The notes under the pieces are model-generated. The model was given only the letters and a program-made list of their open reading frames with translations. It did not search any database and had not been told where the DNA came from. This document shows, piece after piece, positions 1-10,020 of a stretch of DNA of 64,000 bases; within the stretch, counting starts at the first letter, position 1; every line of letters starts with the position of its first letter. The position numbers were made by a program, and so were the translations under genes. Source of the stretch: Clostridiales bacterium (GTDB lineage Bacteria; Bacillota; Clostridia; Oscillospirales; Feifaniaceae); assembly GCA_012719075.1 (NCBI GenBank), contig JAAYBB010000045.1, positions 1 to 64,000 on the forward strand, in the 5' to 3' direction.

Positions 1-219
1 CGCCAACCAATAAACTTCTCTCCATAATCCTTACCTCCATACCCGCTTCGCGCACATCACAGGTCCCACCCGGATTCCTCCGGGAGGCCGCACCGGCGGG
101 GGACATGGAGTCGCCTCCCCACCCTGTCATGCTCGCTGTCGGGGCCGCCTATTCTACGGCGGGCGGTTCGCCTGTTTGTTTGTGCCGAAGCCCTTCGGCA
201 CGGGGCGCCTCGACAGGAT

Positions 220-960
220 TTATCTGTCGCGGAAGTTCTTCACTTCGAACTCCTTGAGGGTGTGCTCTCTCATGAAAGCAACGCTCTCCAGGGGCGTCAT
301 GCCCCAGTTGGTCGGGCAGGAGCTCATCAGCTCGATGAAGGAGAAGCCCTTGCCGTCCAGCTGATTCTGGAAGCCCTTCTGCAGGGCCTTCTTGGCCTTC
401 AGCACGCCGGCGGGGGAGTCGCAGGAGACGCGCTCAATGAACACGGGTGCGCCCAGCTGATTGAGCACTTCGCACATGTGCATCGGATAGCCGTGCTCGG
501 CAACGTTGCGGCCGTAGGGCGAGGTGGTGGCCTTCTGCCCGATCAGCGTGGTGGGGGCCATCTGGCCGCCGGTCATGCCGTAGGTCGAGTTGTTGACGAA
601 CACGATCGTGATGTTCTCACCGCGGTTGGCGGCATACATGATCTCGGCGATGCCGATGGAGGCCAGGTCGCCGTCGCCCTGATAGGTGAACACCACGGTG
701 TCCTTGGGGGCGCCGTGCTTGAGGCCGGTGGCAACGGCCGGCGCGCGGCCGTGGGGGGCGTTCATCTTGTCAAAGTCGAAGTAGCGGCTGCAGATGCAGC
801 AGCAGCCGACGCCGATGACGCAGACCGCCCGATCGAGCAGGTCCATCTCTTCGAGCACTTCGGCAACGCTCTTGGAGATCACTCCGTGGAAACAGCCGGG
901 GCAGAAGCCGCCGGTAAAGGGGGCCTGCAGGCCTTTTGTTCTGCTATAAATTTTTTCCAT
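220..960 (-). CDS. 2-oxoacid (2-ketoisovalerate-type):ferredoxin oxidoreductase, TPP-binding beta subunit
   Basis: ORF 246 aa; GFCPGCFHG start, conserved Cys, YQGDGDLASIG TPP-binding motif; adjacent to alpha subunit and ferredoxin. Confidence 0.9.
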   Translation of the reverse strand: MEKIYSRTKGLQAPFTGGFCPGCFHGVISKSVAEVLEEMDLLDRAVCVIGVGCCCICSRYFDFDKMNAPHGRAPAVATGLKHGAPKDTVVFTYQGDGDLASIGIAEIMYAANRGENITIVFVNNSTYGMTGGQMAPTTLIGQKATTSPYGRNVAEHGYPMHMCEVLNQLGAPVFIERVSCDSPAGVLKAKKALQKGFQNQLDGKGFSFIELMSSCPTNWGMTPLESVAFMREHTLKEFEVKNFRDR

Positions 961-974
961 TGGAAGTACCCTCC

Positions 975-2111
975 TTACTTCAAGTTCCTGACCGCTGCGA
1001 CAATCTCCTCGCGGCTGATGATGACGCCGCAGGAGCGCAGGCAGGTCGAAATCGGAATGGCGCCCTGAACCGCGTGCTCAACATCCTCGAGCATCTGGCC
1101 GGGGATGGACATCTCAACGTCCAGAATGTGCTTGATCTTCTTGGGGTCGAGGCTCTTGAACGCCGCGGTGGGGAAGGGGTTGACCAGGATGGGGCGCAGC
1201 AGGCCGGCCTTGATGCCCTCCTTGCGCAGCACGGCGATGGCGGCCTTGGAGACGCGGGCGGCGGTGCCGTAGGCGGCGATCACGATCTCGGCGTCGTCCA
1301 TCATATACTCTTCATACGCAACGTCCTTCTCGGCCCAGCGCTTGAACATGGCGGCCATAGAGCGGTTGGAGACCTCGCCCCGAACGCCGTAGTCGGCGCC
1401 GATGTCGCCGTAGCTCTTCATGAACTCCACATCGGCCTTGACGCGGCCGGCGCCGGAAGAGATTTCGACGTGCTTGCCGTCCGCGTGCTTGCCCTTGCCG
1501 ATGGTGATATAGTAATTGCGCTTGTCGCGGGCCTTCTCGATGTCCTCGTCGCTGACGAATTCGGGCAGCGAGACCGGCTCCATCATGGAGGCGATACAGC
1601 CGTCGGCCAGGATGCAGACGGGGTTGTGGTCGCGCTCGGCATAGTCAAAGGCCGTGTAGGTCATGTCAACCGCTTCCTGCACGGTGTGCGGGGCGAAGAC
1701 CAGCATTTTGAAGCCGCCGTTGCCCATGGCCTTGGTGGCCTGCCAATAGTCCTGCTGGGAGGGCTGGATCGAGCCGATGCCGGGGCCTCCGCGCATGACC
1801 GAGCAGAGCACCATCGGCAGCGCCGAGCCGGCGATATAGGACATGCCCTCGGACTTGAGCGCAACGCCGGGGCTGGAGGAGGAGGTCATCGCACGGGCGC
1901 CGCTGGCGGCCGCACCCATGACCATGTTGACCGAGGCAACCTCGGACTCACCCTGGCGGAAGCTAAAGCCGTCCACCTCGGGCGCCCTGCGGGCAAAGTA
2001 CTCGGGAATTTCGTTCTGAGGGGTGATCGGGTAACCGGAGAAGAAACGGCAGCCGCCTCTGATGGCAGCCTCAGCAATCGCTTCGCTGCCCTTCATGAAT
2101 TTTCTTTCCAT
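975..2111 (-). CDS. vorB: 2-oxoacid:ferredoxin oxidoreductase alpha subunit (VorB-like)
   Basis: ORF 378 aa; FFSGYPITPQNEIPEYFAR and TSSSSPGVALKSEG motifs of the family. Confidence 0.9.
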   Translation of the reverse strand: MERKFMKGSEAIAEAAIRGGCRFFSGYPITPQNEIPEYFARRAPEVDGFSFRQGESEVASVNMVMGAAASGARAMTSSSSPGVALKSEGMSYIAGSALPMVLCSVMRGGPGIGSIQPSQQDYWQATKAMGNGGFKMLVFAPHTVQEAVDMTYTAFDYAERDHNPVCILADGCIASMMEPVSLPEFVSDEDIEKARDKRNYYITIGKGKHADGKHVEISSGAGRVKADVEFMKSYGDIGADYGVRGEVSNRSMAAMFKRWAEKDVAYEEYMMDDAEIVIAAYGTAARVSKAAIAVLRKEGIKAGLLRPILVNPFPTAAFKSLDPKKIKHILDVEMSIPGQMLEDVEHAVQGAIPISTCLRSCGVIISREEIVAAVRNLK

Positions 2112-2125
2112 GGGTGTTTTCCTCC

Positions 2126-2365
2126 TTACTTATAAATCTCGATTGCCCCGTCCGGGCAAATGACGGCGCACATCTTGCAAGCGATGCAGGCATCCTGGTT
2201 CACAACCACTGCAAAATGATATCCGCTGGGATTGCTGGTGCTCCCAAGCGCCAAAACATCTTTCGGGCAGTTGGACACGCAGAGCTCGCAGGCCTTGCAG
2301 GTCACGCTGTTAATCTCCACTTTTGGCATAGCAACTTCTCTCCTTTTTTCATTTATATCAAGCAA
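2126..2365 (-). CDS. 4Fe-4S dicluster ferredoxin-like subunit
   Basis: Two clusters CKACELCVSNCP and CIACKMCAVICP; in operon with the oxidoreductase. Confidence 0.9.
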   Translation of the reverse strand: MLDINEKRREVAMPKVEINSVTCKACELCVSNCPKDVLALGSTSNPSGYHFAVVVNQDACIACKMCAVICPDGAIEIYK

Positions 2366-2390
2366 TGAGCCAAGTGGCCGCAGGTGCGGC

Positions 2391-3137
2391 TCATCTTGAC
2401 AGACCGCGTGGTCCCTCCGGAATCATCTTGCCCGGGTTGCGCAGCAGCCAGGGGTAGACGATGAAGATGTCGACCGGGATCAGGGGCTCCTCGATGCTGT
2501 CCTTGACGGCGTCATACAGCTCGCTGAGCACGCAGACATAGTCGATCGAAACCGAGTCGGCAATGATCTCCTTGAGCTTGTTGTTGCCTTCGATGACGTC
2601 CTGGGCAGTGGTCTCGAGGCCAAGGTTGGGGTTGCTGATGATGTTGACGTGGCGGATTCTCGACACCTTGGAGATCCTGTACAGGGTCTCGTTGATGCCG
2701 ATGGCATCCTTCGACCAGGGCCGATAGGTGTTGATGACAAAGAAGACCATGGTGTTCTCGTCGTTGAGCACGTGCGAGAACTGGCCGATCATGCGCGCAC
2801 CGGTGGCGTTGCCGCCGATGTCGAGCAGCACGTAGGTGTCGGGGTCGCGCAGTGTCTCGATGACGCCGGGCACCAGCGTCGGCGCATCCAGGTACTGCTT
2901 TTGGCTGTGCACAATAATGCCCTCCTGCTCCAGGAGTTCCGAAACGTCTCTGGAGCGGAAGAGGGGCTTGGTCTGGTCCATATCAAACAGGTGGACCGGG
3001 TTGTCGGCCACCTCGCCCATCTGCAGGGCAAAGTTGATGGCCAGTTCCGATTTGCCCGAGCCGGCCTCGCCGATGAAGACAAAGTTCTTCTTGCGTTTGA
3101 GCAGATCTCTGATGATCTCCTTGTGATCGTTTTGCAT
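2391..3137 (-). CDS. P-loop ATP-binding protein associated with the oxidoreductase operon
   Basis: FIGEAGSGKSELAINFALQMG Walker A, DMDQTKP segment; likely start at MQNDHKE (3137) within the longer ORF. Confidence 0.75.
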   Translation of the reverse strand: MQNDHKEIIRDLLKRKKNFVFIGEAGSGKSELAINFALQMGEVADNPVHLFDMDQTKPLFRSRDVSELLEQEGIIVHSQKQYLDAPTLVPGVIETLRDPDTYVLLDIGGNATGARMIGQFSHVLNDENTMVFFVINTYRPWSKDAIGINETLYRISKVSRIRHVNIISNPNLGLETTAQDVIEGNNKLKEIIADSVSIDYVCVLSELYDAVKDSIEEPLIPVDIFIVYPWLLRNPGKMIPEGPRGLSR

Positions 3138-3436
3138 ATGCTCTCCCCGTTCTCGAATGCGTGCCGGCTTGGCCAAAACGCGGGCCCCAGCGCGGCCGCA
3201 CCCGTTGTTTCAATATTGAGATTCAATTGAGCCGGATTAAAAATTCCAATTTATAGAAGCTGCTGTACGCAGTTCCGCCCCGAAGGCTTGCACAGGGCAA
3301 TGCGCACAGTACTACGCACGGGGATTTTCAAGCTCCGTGCGTCCTCATTGTTATCTGGCTGTGAGCAGCCGGCGGAAACGGCTGTTTTTAAGGTAAACCC
3401 CACGATTGACAGGCTGTTTTATCATGCCTAGTGTAA

Positions 3437-3466
3437 ATTATACTATAGGATTGTAAAGGATGTCAA
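3437..3466 (-). promoter_or_regulatory. sigma-A-like promoter driving the P-loop/oxidoreductase operon
   Basis: On the minus strand TTGACA - 18 nt - TATAAT, about 300 nt upstream of the P-loop gene start. Confidence 0.75.
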
Positions 3467-3585
3467 TCTACGCGCAGCGCGAATTCGCGAAAAATTAACC
3501 AAAAAAACAGGCCGTTTTTTTCCGCGGCTTCCCATTGGGCACCGATCGGACAAGAAATGGACGCAGGGCCGCGCTTGCCGGCCAC

Positions 3586-4521
3586 TCAATCCCGCAGCAG
3601 CTCGTGCAGCAGCGCGAGGTACCCCTGGGTGTCGCTCTCAACCGGGATGGCGCAGTTTGTGGGCTTGCGGGTAAAGCCGTAGTGATCCACGACCGTCCGG
3701 CCGCGGGTGCGGGCGCCTCGCAGCTCGATCTCCACGTTGAAGTCGCGCAGCGCGAACAGCTCGGGCCGGATGACAAAGGCCGCCGTCACGGCGTCGTAGA
3801 CCGGCGTGCCCTGCAGGCCCAGGCGCCCGGTCGAGACGCCGTAGGCGTGGCGCAGCAGCTCGGCCACGGCCGCCGCCCTGTGGCTCCCGATGCGGGCCAG
3901 GCCCTCGATGTCGGGCAGGCCCAGCATGGTCCGGTGGCAGATGTCGAGCGGGAACATGGTCAACTTGACGCCGCTGTCAAAGACCACCCGCGCGGCCTCG
4001 GGGTCGACGTAGATGTTGAACTCGGCCTGCAGCGTGGCGTTGCCGCCCACGACGGCGCCCCCCATGATGACCACCTCGCGCAGCAGCGCGGGCAGGTCGG
4101 GGTGGGCCAGAAAGGCCCGGCCGAGGTTGGTCAGCGGCCCGATGGCCACCAGCGTGATCTCGCCGGGGTGCTGCCGGGCCAGGCGGTAGAACAGCTCGCC
4201 GACCTCGCCGGGCTCGGCCCTCTTTGTCGGCGCCGGCAGCTCCAGCGGCCCCAGGCCCCGCCGGCCGTGGATGTCCTCGGCCGTCTCCAGCCGCTGCAGC
4301 AGCGGCTGCTCGGCCCCGGCGTAGACCGGGATGTCGGTCCGGCCGGCCAGCTCGGTCAGGCACAGGGCGTTGTGCAGCGTGCTCGCAAGCCCCACATTGC
4401 CCCCCACCGCCGCAATGGCCAGCAGGTCGATGTCGGGGCTGCCCATCAGCATCAGCATGGCGATGGCGTCGTCCACGCCCGGATCGGTGTCCAGAATGAC
4501 CTTCTTGCGCTTGTCGCTCAC
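3586..4521 (-). CDS. nucleoside hydrolase (inosine-uridine preferring family)
   Basis: KVILDTDPGVDDAIAMLML signature; IGPLTNLGRAF. Confidence 0.92.
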   Translation of the reverse strand: MSDKRKKVILDTDPGVDDAIAMLMLMGSPDIDLLAIAAVGGNVGLASTLHNALCLTELAGRTDIPVYAGAEQPLLQRLETAEDIHGRRGLGPLELPAPTKRAEPGEVGELFYRLARQHPGEITLVAIGPLTNLGRAFLAHPDLPALLREVVIMGGAVVGGNATLQAEFNIYVDPEAARVVFDSGVKLTMFPLDICHRTMLGLPDIEGLARIGSHRAAAVAELLRHAYGVSTGRLGLQGTPVYDAVTAAFVIRPELFALRDFNVEIELRGARTRGRTVVDHYGFTRKPTNCAIPVESDTQGYLALLHELLRD

Positions 4522-5477
4522 AGCGCGGGCACCTCCTTCGGATAGGTCTCAAAGGCGTCGCAGAGCAGGTCGATGAAGCCCTGCCGGTCCACCCCCATCA
4601 CGGCCCTGTGCCTGCGGGGCAGCCCCGAGAAGCCGCGCAGGTCGGTGATGATGGTGCCGTCGCAGAACTCCGAGTGGGTCTCCACCTCGATGTGGGTGTC
4701 CACCCACGTAAACAGTGCGGGCGCCAGCTCGTAGGCCACGGCGCAGGGGTCGTGCAGCGGCACCCCCACGACGCCGGCCTGGTGGTAGAGCTTGAAGAAG
4801 TCCAGCAGGTCGGCCGCCAGCTGCGCCGCGACGGTCGGGATGGCGCGAAAGCGCGCGATGTCCCGCTCCTCGATGTAGGCCTGGTGGGTGACGTCGAGCC
4901 CGCACATGACCACCTGCAGGCCGCTGCCGAAGACGGCGTTGGCGGCCTCGGGGTCGACCATGATGTTGAACTCGGCCGCGGCCGACCAGTTGCCGCCCAG
5001 CACGGCGCCGCCCATGATGGTGATGTGGTCGATCTTCTCGGTCAGGTCCGGCCGCGCCAGCAGCAGCCGGCCGAGGTTGGTCAGCGGGCCCAGCGCGATC
5101 AGCGTCACCTTCTCGCGCGCCCGCTCCAGCAGCTCGACCTGCAGGTCGAAGGCCCGCCTGGGCGAGGGCTCGATGAGCTTCTCGGGGAAGACCGGGCCGT
5201 CCAGCCCGGTCTCGCCGTGCACGTTCGGCGCGGTCATCAGCGGGCGCAGCAGCGGCCCTGCGGCCCCCTGCGCCACCGGCGCGCATTTGCCCAGCGCAGT
5301 CAGCACCCGGCGCGCGTTGACAAAGGTCTTGTCCAGCGTCTGATTGCCGGCCACCGTCGTGACGGCCAGCACCTCGAGCACCTCCGGACGGGCCAGGGCC
5401 AGGATCAGCGCAATGGCGTCGTCGTGCCCGGGGTCGCAGTCGATGATGACGGGTCTTGCCACAGGCATTCCCTCCAC
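4518..5477 (-). CDS. nucleoside hydrolase, second paralogue
   Basis: PVIIDCDPGHDDAIALILAL signature; 4-bp overlap with the downstream hydrolase gene. Confidence 0.92.
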   Translation of the reverse strand: MEGMPVARPVIIDCDPGHDDAIALILALARPEVLEVLAVTTVAGNQTLDKTFVNARRVLTALGKCAPVAQGAAGPLLRPLMTAPNVHGETGLDGPVFPEKLIEPSPRRAFDLQVELLERAREKVTLIALGPLTNLGRLLLARPDLTEKIDHITIMGGAVLGGNWSAAAEFNIMVDPEAANAVFGSGLQVVMCGLDVTHQAYIEERDIARFRAIPTVAAQLAADLLDFFKLYHQAGVVGVPLHDPCAVAYELAPALFTWVDTHIEVETHSEFCDGTIITDLRGFSGLPRRHRAVMGVDRQGFIDLLCDAFETYPKEVPAL

Positions 5478-5497
5478 TTCGTCGTGTTGAAAACGGT

Positions 5498-6436
5498 TCA
5501 GCCGCCCGAGGACTGCTTCTTCTTGCGGGTCTGCTGATAGGCGTAGGCGCTCAGCGCCAGGATGGTGCAGGCGTAGGGCATGGCCTCGATCAGCTCAAAC
5601 GGGATCGAGAGCGATTGCATCGAGTTGGACAGCGCCATCGTGAAGCCGAAAAAGATCGACGAGAGCATGCTGCCCACCGGCGTGCTGCGGCCCATGGCCT
5701 GCGCCGCCAGCGCGATGAAGCCGCGCCCGGCCGTCATGTCCCTGGCGAACCAGGAGACGTAGCCCATCGACATAAAGGCGCCGCCCATGGCCGCCAGCAC
5801 GCCCGAGAGCACATAGGCCAGGTACTTGACCCCCACCACGTTGATGCCCACCGAGTCGGCGGCGCCGGGGTTGAGCCCCACGCCGCGGATGCGCAGGCCC
5901 AGCGGCGTGCGGTAGAGGAAGAAGGCCAGCGCCGCCACCAGCGCAAAGGCCATGTACGTGACCACGTTCTGCCCCGAAAACACCGTGCCGACGACCGGGA
6001 TGTCCCGGATGACCGGGATGGAGACCGTGGGCAGCACATAGCTCTTCTGCGAGGCCGAGGTGCCGGGGCTGCCGGTCCAGACGTACATCAGAAAGACCGT
6101 GGCGTTGGAGCCGATGACGTTGATGGCCACGCCGGCCAGCGTGGCGTCGGTCTTGAGGTGCAGCACCAGGTAGGCCAGCAGCGCGCCCAGCAGCGCACCG
6201 ACCGCCAGCGCGGCCAGCAGCCCCGCCCAGGCGCCCCAGGAGGCGTTTTGGGTCATCGAGGAGACATAGACGCCTGTGAGTGCGGCAAAGAGCATGATGC
6301 CCTCCAGCCCCATGTTGAGGCAGCCGGCCTGGGACGCGATGGTGGCGCCCAGCGCCGCCAGCAGGATCGGGGTGGCCACGCGCAGGATCTGCGCCGCAAA
6401 GGCCACGTTGCCAACCGCTTCAAAAAAGGCCGACAT
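5498..6436 (-). CDS. ABC transporter permease (nucleoside/simple sugar type)
   Basis: 312 aa hydrophobic protein; AALGATIASQAGCLNMGLEGIMLFAAL motif. Confidence 0.9.
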   Translation of the reverse strand: MSAFFEAVGNVAFAAQILRVATPILLAALGATIASQAGCLNMGLEGIMLFAALTGVYVSSMTQNASWGAWAGLLAALAVGALLGALLAYLVLHLKTDATLAGVAINVIGSNATVFLMYVWTGSPGTSASQKSYVLPTVSIPVIRDIPVVGTVFSGQNVVTYMAFALVAALAFFLYRTPLGLRIRGVGLNPGAADSVGINVVGVKYLAYVLSGVLAAMGGAFMSMGYVSWFARDMTAGRGFIALAAQAMGRSTPVGSMLSSIFFGFTMALSNSMQSLSIPFELIEAMPYACTILALSAYAYQQTRKKKQSSGG

Positions 6437-7627
6437 CTAGGCCACCTCCTCTGCGACAATCGATTCCCGCGTGGCCTCTCTGACCACCATGCGGTGCCGC
6501 GTTTTGGCCAGGAAGCTCTCGGCCACCAGCAGCACGATCATGATGGCCTGGATGACCTTGACGATCTCCATCTGCACGCCGGTGCGGCGCATCATGATGT
6601 CGGCCCCGATGCGCAGGTAGGCCAGAAACAGCGCGGCCAGCGGCACGTGCCGCGGGTTGTTGCGGGCAAAGATGGCCACGATGACGCCGTCCCAGCCGTA
6701 GCCGGTCAGCGCGGCCCACTGAAAGCGCGTGAACATCGAGAGCATCTCGACGGCGCCCCCCATGCCGGCCACGACGCCCGAGAGCACCTGCGAGCCGATC
6801 ACGGCAAAGGCCACGTTGAGCCCGGTGTAGCGCGTGAAGTTCATGTTGGCGCCGGCCGCCCGCACCGAAAAGCCCCAGCGCGTCTTGTACATGAACAGGT
6901 AGGCCAGCAGGCAGACCGCCGCCGCCAGCACCACGCCGCCGGTGGTCAGCCGGTATTTGGCCACCACCTTGTCCAGCACGGCGGTCTTCTCAAACAGGTA
7001 GGAGACGATGGCGCCGGCGTCCTTGTCGCGGAAGTGGTTCTTGATCACGTACATCGAGACCGAGAAGCAGACGTAGTTGAGCATCAGCGAAATGACCAGC
7101 TCCGAGGCGTTCCAGCGGTACTTGAGCAGACCCGGGATGGCGCCGATCACGCCGCCGGCCAGCCCGGCCAGCAGGATGCAGAAAAAGGGGTGCAGCCCGT
7201 CTGGCAACTTGGTGGTGATGGCGGCCACGGCGGCCACCATGCCGCCGAAGAAGAAGATGCCCTCGGCCGTCAGGTTGAACTGCTGCGCCGAAAAGCAGAG
7301 GCTGATGGCGACGCCGGTGAAGACCAGCGGCAGCATGAGCTCCAGCACGTTGAAAAAGTAGCGCGGCGTCGTGGCGGGCCCGATGAACATGTAGCGCAGC
7401 GACTCCAGCGGGGTGTCGCTGACCGCAAAGATCACCAGCGCCGTGATCGCGATGCCGATCAGGATGGCCACCAGCATGCGGATCAGCTCAAAGCGGCTGT
7501 TGATGTCGCGCGGCGCGCCCAGTCCCCCGCCCTTGCCGGCCGGGCCCCTGTGCGGGTCCCTCTGCTGCTGTGCAGAGGGGTTCAGGGCCTCGTTGCCCGC
7601 GCTTTGCCCCGACAGGTCATGATGCAT
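6437..7627 (-). CDS. ABC transporter permease (nucleoside/simple sugar type)
   Basis: 396 aa; CFSAQQFNLTAEGIFFFGG motif; operon context. Confidence 0.9.
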   Translation of the reverse strand: MHHDLSGQSAGNEALNPSAQQQRDPHRGPAGKGGGLGAPRDINSRFELIRMLVAILIGIAITALVIFAVSDTPLESLRYMFIGPATTPRYFFNVLELMLPLVFTGVAISLCFSAQQFNLTAEGIFFFGGMVAAVAAITTKLPDGLHPFFCILLAGLAGGVIGAIPGLLKYRWNASELVISLMLNYVCFSVSMYVIKNHFRDKDAGAIVSYLFEKTAVLDKVVAKYRLTTGGVVLAAAVCLLAYLFMYKTRWGFSVRAAGANMNFTRYTGLNVAFAVIGSQVLSGVVAGMGGAVEMLSMFTRFQWAALTGYGWDGVIVAIFARNNPRHVPLAALFLAYLRIGADIMMRRTGVQMEIVKVIQAIMIVLLVAESFLAKTRHRMVVREATRESIVAEEVA

Positions 7628-9170
7628 GGACGGCCCCCTCCACTTCCTCGGGCGTCTGGCTCTTGACGCCCAGCATGTAGTAGCCCATCTCCTCTTCGGT
7701 CAACGCCCGCGTGTCGGCAAAGTAGGCCACGACCTTGCCGCCGTGCAGGATCACGATGCTGTCCGACAGCTCCAGCGCCTCGTTGAGGTCGGCCGTGATC
7801 AGCAGGATGGCCACCCCCGCGTCGCGCATCTCGACGATGCGGCGGCGGATGAACTCGGCCGCGCCCACGTCAATGCCGCGGGTGGGCTGGTCGGCCACCA
7901 GCAGCGTGGCCTCCTGCGACATCTCGCGGGCCACCACCACCTTCTGGATGTTGCCGCCCGACAGCATGCCCACGGTCTGGTCGGCCGAGGTGCACTTGAC
8001 GGTGTAGGCCCGCGCCAGCGCCTCCATGTCCCGGTCAATGGCGCGGTCCCTGAAGAGCAGTTTGCCGGTGTAGCGCGCATCCTCCACCTTGCCGGCCAGG
8101 ATGTTGAACTTGACGCTCTGGCTGCTGGCCACGCCGTAGACCATGCGGTCGGAGGGGATGTGGGCCATGCCCAGCTTGCGGGCCGCCCGGATGGGGCGGC
8201 CGAGCAGCTCGGTGCCGCGCAGCTTTGCGCTGCCGGCGCCCCCGCTGCGCAGGCCGGTGATCAGCTCCACCAGCTCGCGCTGGCCGTTGCCCTCGACCCC
8301 CGCAATGCAGAGGATCTCCCCGCGGCGCACGTCGAAGGAGACGCCGTCGATCATTTTTTTGCCCAGCTCGCTCCAGTACTCCACCCCCCGCACCGAGAGC
8401 TCCACGGCGCCCGGCGAGGCCGGCTCCTTCTCAATTTTGAGCACCACGTCCCGCCCCACCATCATGCGCGAGATGTCGCTCTTGGAGAGGCCCTCGAGCT
8501 CGTAGGTGCCCAGTGTGCGGCCGCCCCGCATGATGGTCACGCGGTTGCAGAGCGCCTTGACCTCGTCGAGCTTGTGCGAGATGAACAGGATCGTGTGCCC
8601 CGCGTCCCGCAGGTGCCGGAGCTCCTCAAACAGCTCCCTGGTCTCCTGCGAGGTCAGCACGGCGGTGGGCTCGTCGAGGATCAGGATCTCGGCGCCGCGC
8701 AGCAGCGCCTTGATGATCTCCACCCGCTGCTTGAGGCCGACCGAGATGTCGGCCACCAGCGCCGTCGGGTCCACCTCGAGGTTGTACTTCCTGCCCAGCT
8801 CCTCGGTCACGCGGCAGGCCGCCTCCCGGTCGATGAGGATGCCGCGGCGGGGCTCGTTGCCCAGCACGACGTTTTCGGCCACGGTCAGCCGGTCGACCAG
8901 CATGAAGTGCTGGTGGACCATGCCGATGCCCAGCTTGATGGCGGCGCTCGGGCTCTGGATCCGCACCGGCTCGCCCTTGACAAAAATGTCGCCCTGCTCG
9001 GGCTGCTCGAGCCCGAAGAGCACCTTCATCAGGGTGGACTTCCCGGCCCCGTTCTCGCCGCAGATGGCGTGGATCTCCCCCCGGTTGACCGAGATGCTCA
9101 CGTTGTCGTTGGCCAGGATGCCGTTTTCGTACACCTTGGTCAGGTGCTCCACCCGCAGAATTTCCTCCAA
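7617..9170 (-). CDS. ABC transporter ATP-binding protein, duplicated ATPase (nucleoside/sugar type)
   Basis: CGENGAGKSTLMKVLFG Walker A, two ATPase halves, LSGGNIQKVVVAREM. Confidence 0.93.
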   Translation of the reverse strand: MEEILRVEHLTKVYENGILANDNVSISVNRGEIHAICGENGAGKSTLMKVLFGLEQPEQGDIFVKGEPVRIQSPSAAIKLGIGMVHQHFMLVDRLTVAENVVLGNEPRRGILIDREAACRVTEELGRKYNLEVDPTALVADISVGLKQRVEIIKALLRGAEILILDEPTAVLTSQETRELFEELRHLRDAGHTILFISHKLDEVKALCNRVTIMRGGRTLGTYELEGLSKSDISRMMVGRDVVLKIEKEPASPGAVELSVRGVEYWSELGKKMIDGVSFDVRRGEILCIAGVEGNGQRELVELITGLRSGGAGSAKLRGTELLGRPIRAARKLGMAHIPSDRMVYGVASSQSVKFNILAGKVEDARYTGKLLFRDRAIDRDMEALARAYTVKCTSADQTVGMLSGGNIQKVVVAREMSQEATLLVADQPTRGIDVGAAEFIRRRIVEMRDAGVAILLITADLNEALELSDSIVILHGGKVVAYFADTRALTEEEMGYYMLGVKSQTPEEVEGAVHAS

Positions 9171-9373
9171 AACGAACTCACCCCTCCCCGCCGGCCAGGT
9201 CGGCCGGCCCCGTGGTCGTACGCGAACTCCCGTTTTATGCTTTATTCGGCTTGATTTTTACAAAATGCAAGGCCATTATAAAGCATTTCCGCCCGGCATT
9301 GCAATGCCGCGGCGGCAAAATCAGCCCCCGCCCCCGCCCCGCCGGGAGTTTTGTGCTTTTTCCCGTGCGTAAA

Positions 9374-9402
9374 TTGACTTGATCGGCAAAAAATGTTATG
9401 GT
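9374..9402 (+). promoter_or_regulatory. sigma-A-like promoter upstream of hpf
   Basis: TTGACT - 17 nt - TATGGT. Confidence 0.6.
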
Positions 9403-9501
9403 GTACTGTACTAGGATAGTCTCCATAAAGAGGCGGTCGGCCGGCCCTGCCGCTGGGGGCGGACCGGTCCGGCGCTCAAATCGAAGGAGAGATGCTGCGT
9501 T

Positions 9502-10020
9502 ATGGTTATCACGATCACCACCAAGAAGTTCAACCTGACCGACGAGCTGCGGGAGCGCATCGACAAAAAGCTGCAAAAGCTCGACCGCTACTTCCACACC
9601 GACGCCGAGGCCGCGGTCAGGCTGTACACCCAGCGGGCCACCGAGGTCGCCGAGGTCACCGTGCTGCACAACGGCATGCAGTTCCGCGCAGAGGGCCGCA
9701 CCGGCGAGATGTTCCACTCGGTCGAGGAGTCGGTCGAAAACCTCGAGCGCCAGCTGCGCAAGCACAAGACCCGCCTTGAAAAGCGCCTGCAGGGCGGCGC
9801 CTTCGACCACCTGCCGCCGGCCGGCGACGAGGCACCGGACGACTTTACGCTGATCAAGCAAAAGCGCTTTCAGCTCAAGCCCATGGACGCCGAGGAGGCC
9901 ATTTTGCAGATGAACCTGCTCGGGCACACCTTCTTCGTCTACCGCGACGTGCAGGACGAGGGGGTCTGCGTGGTCTACCGCCGCAGGGACGGCGGCTACG
10001 GACAGATCGTCGTGGAGTAG
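9502..10020 (+). CDS. hpf: long-form ribosome hibernation promoting factor (HPF/RaiA family)
   Basis: 172 aa; N-terminal sigma-54 modulation domain and C-terminal domain VIKQKRFQLKPMDAEEAILQMNLLGHTFFVYRD. Confidence 0.95.
   Translation: MVITITTKKFNLTDELRERIDKKLQKLDRYFHTDAEAAVRLYTQRATEVAEVTVLHNGMQFRAEGRTGEMFHSVEESVENLERQLRKHKTRLEKRLQGGAFDHLPPAGDEAPDDFTLIKQKRFQLKPMDAEEAILQMNLLGHTFFVYRDVQDEGVCVVYRRRDGGYGQIVVE

Noticed and set aside
182-201. GTGCCGAAGCCCTTCGGCAC as terminator of the oxidoreductase operon
   Set aside because: Hairpin is real, but the T-rich stretch is on the wrong side for minus-strand termination; left uncalled.
5456-7666. 736-aa plus-strand ORF
   Set aside because: Antisense shadow of the ABC permease genes; composition (R/H/Q/G-rich) is typical of reverse-frame translation in high-GC coding DNA.
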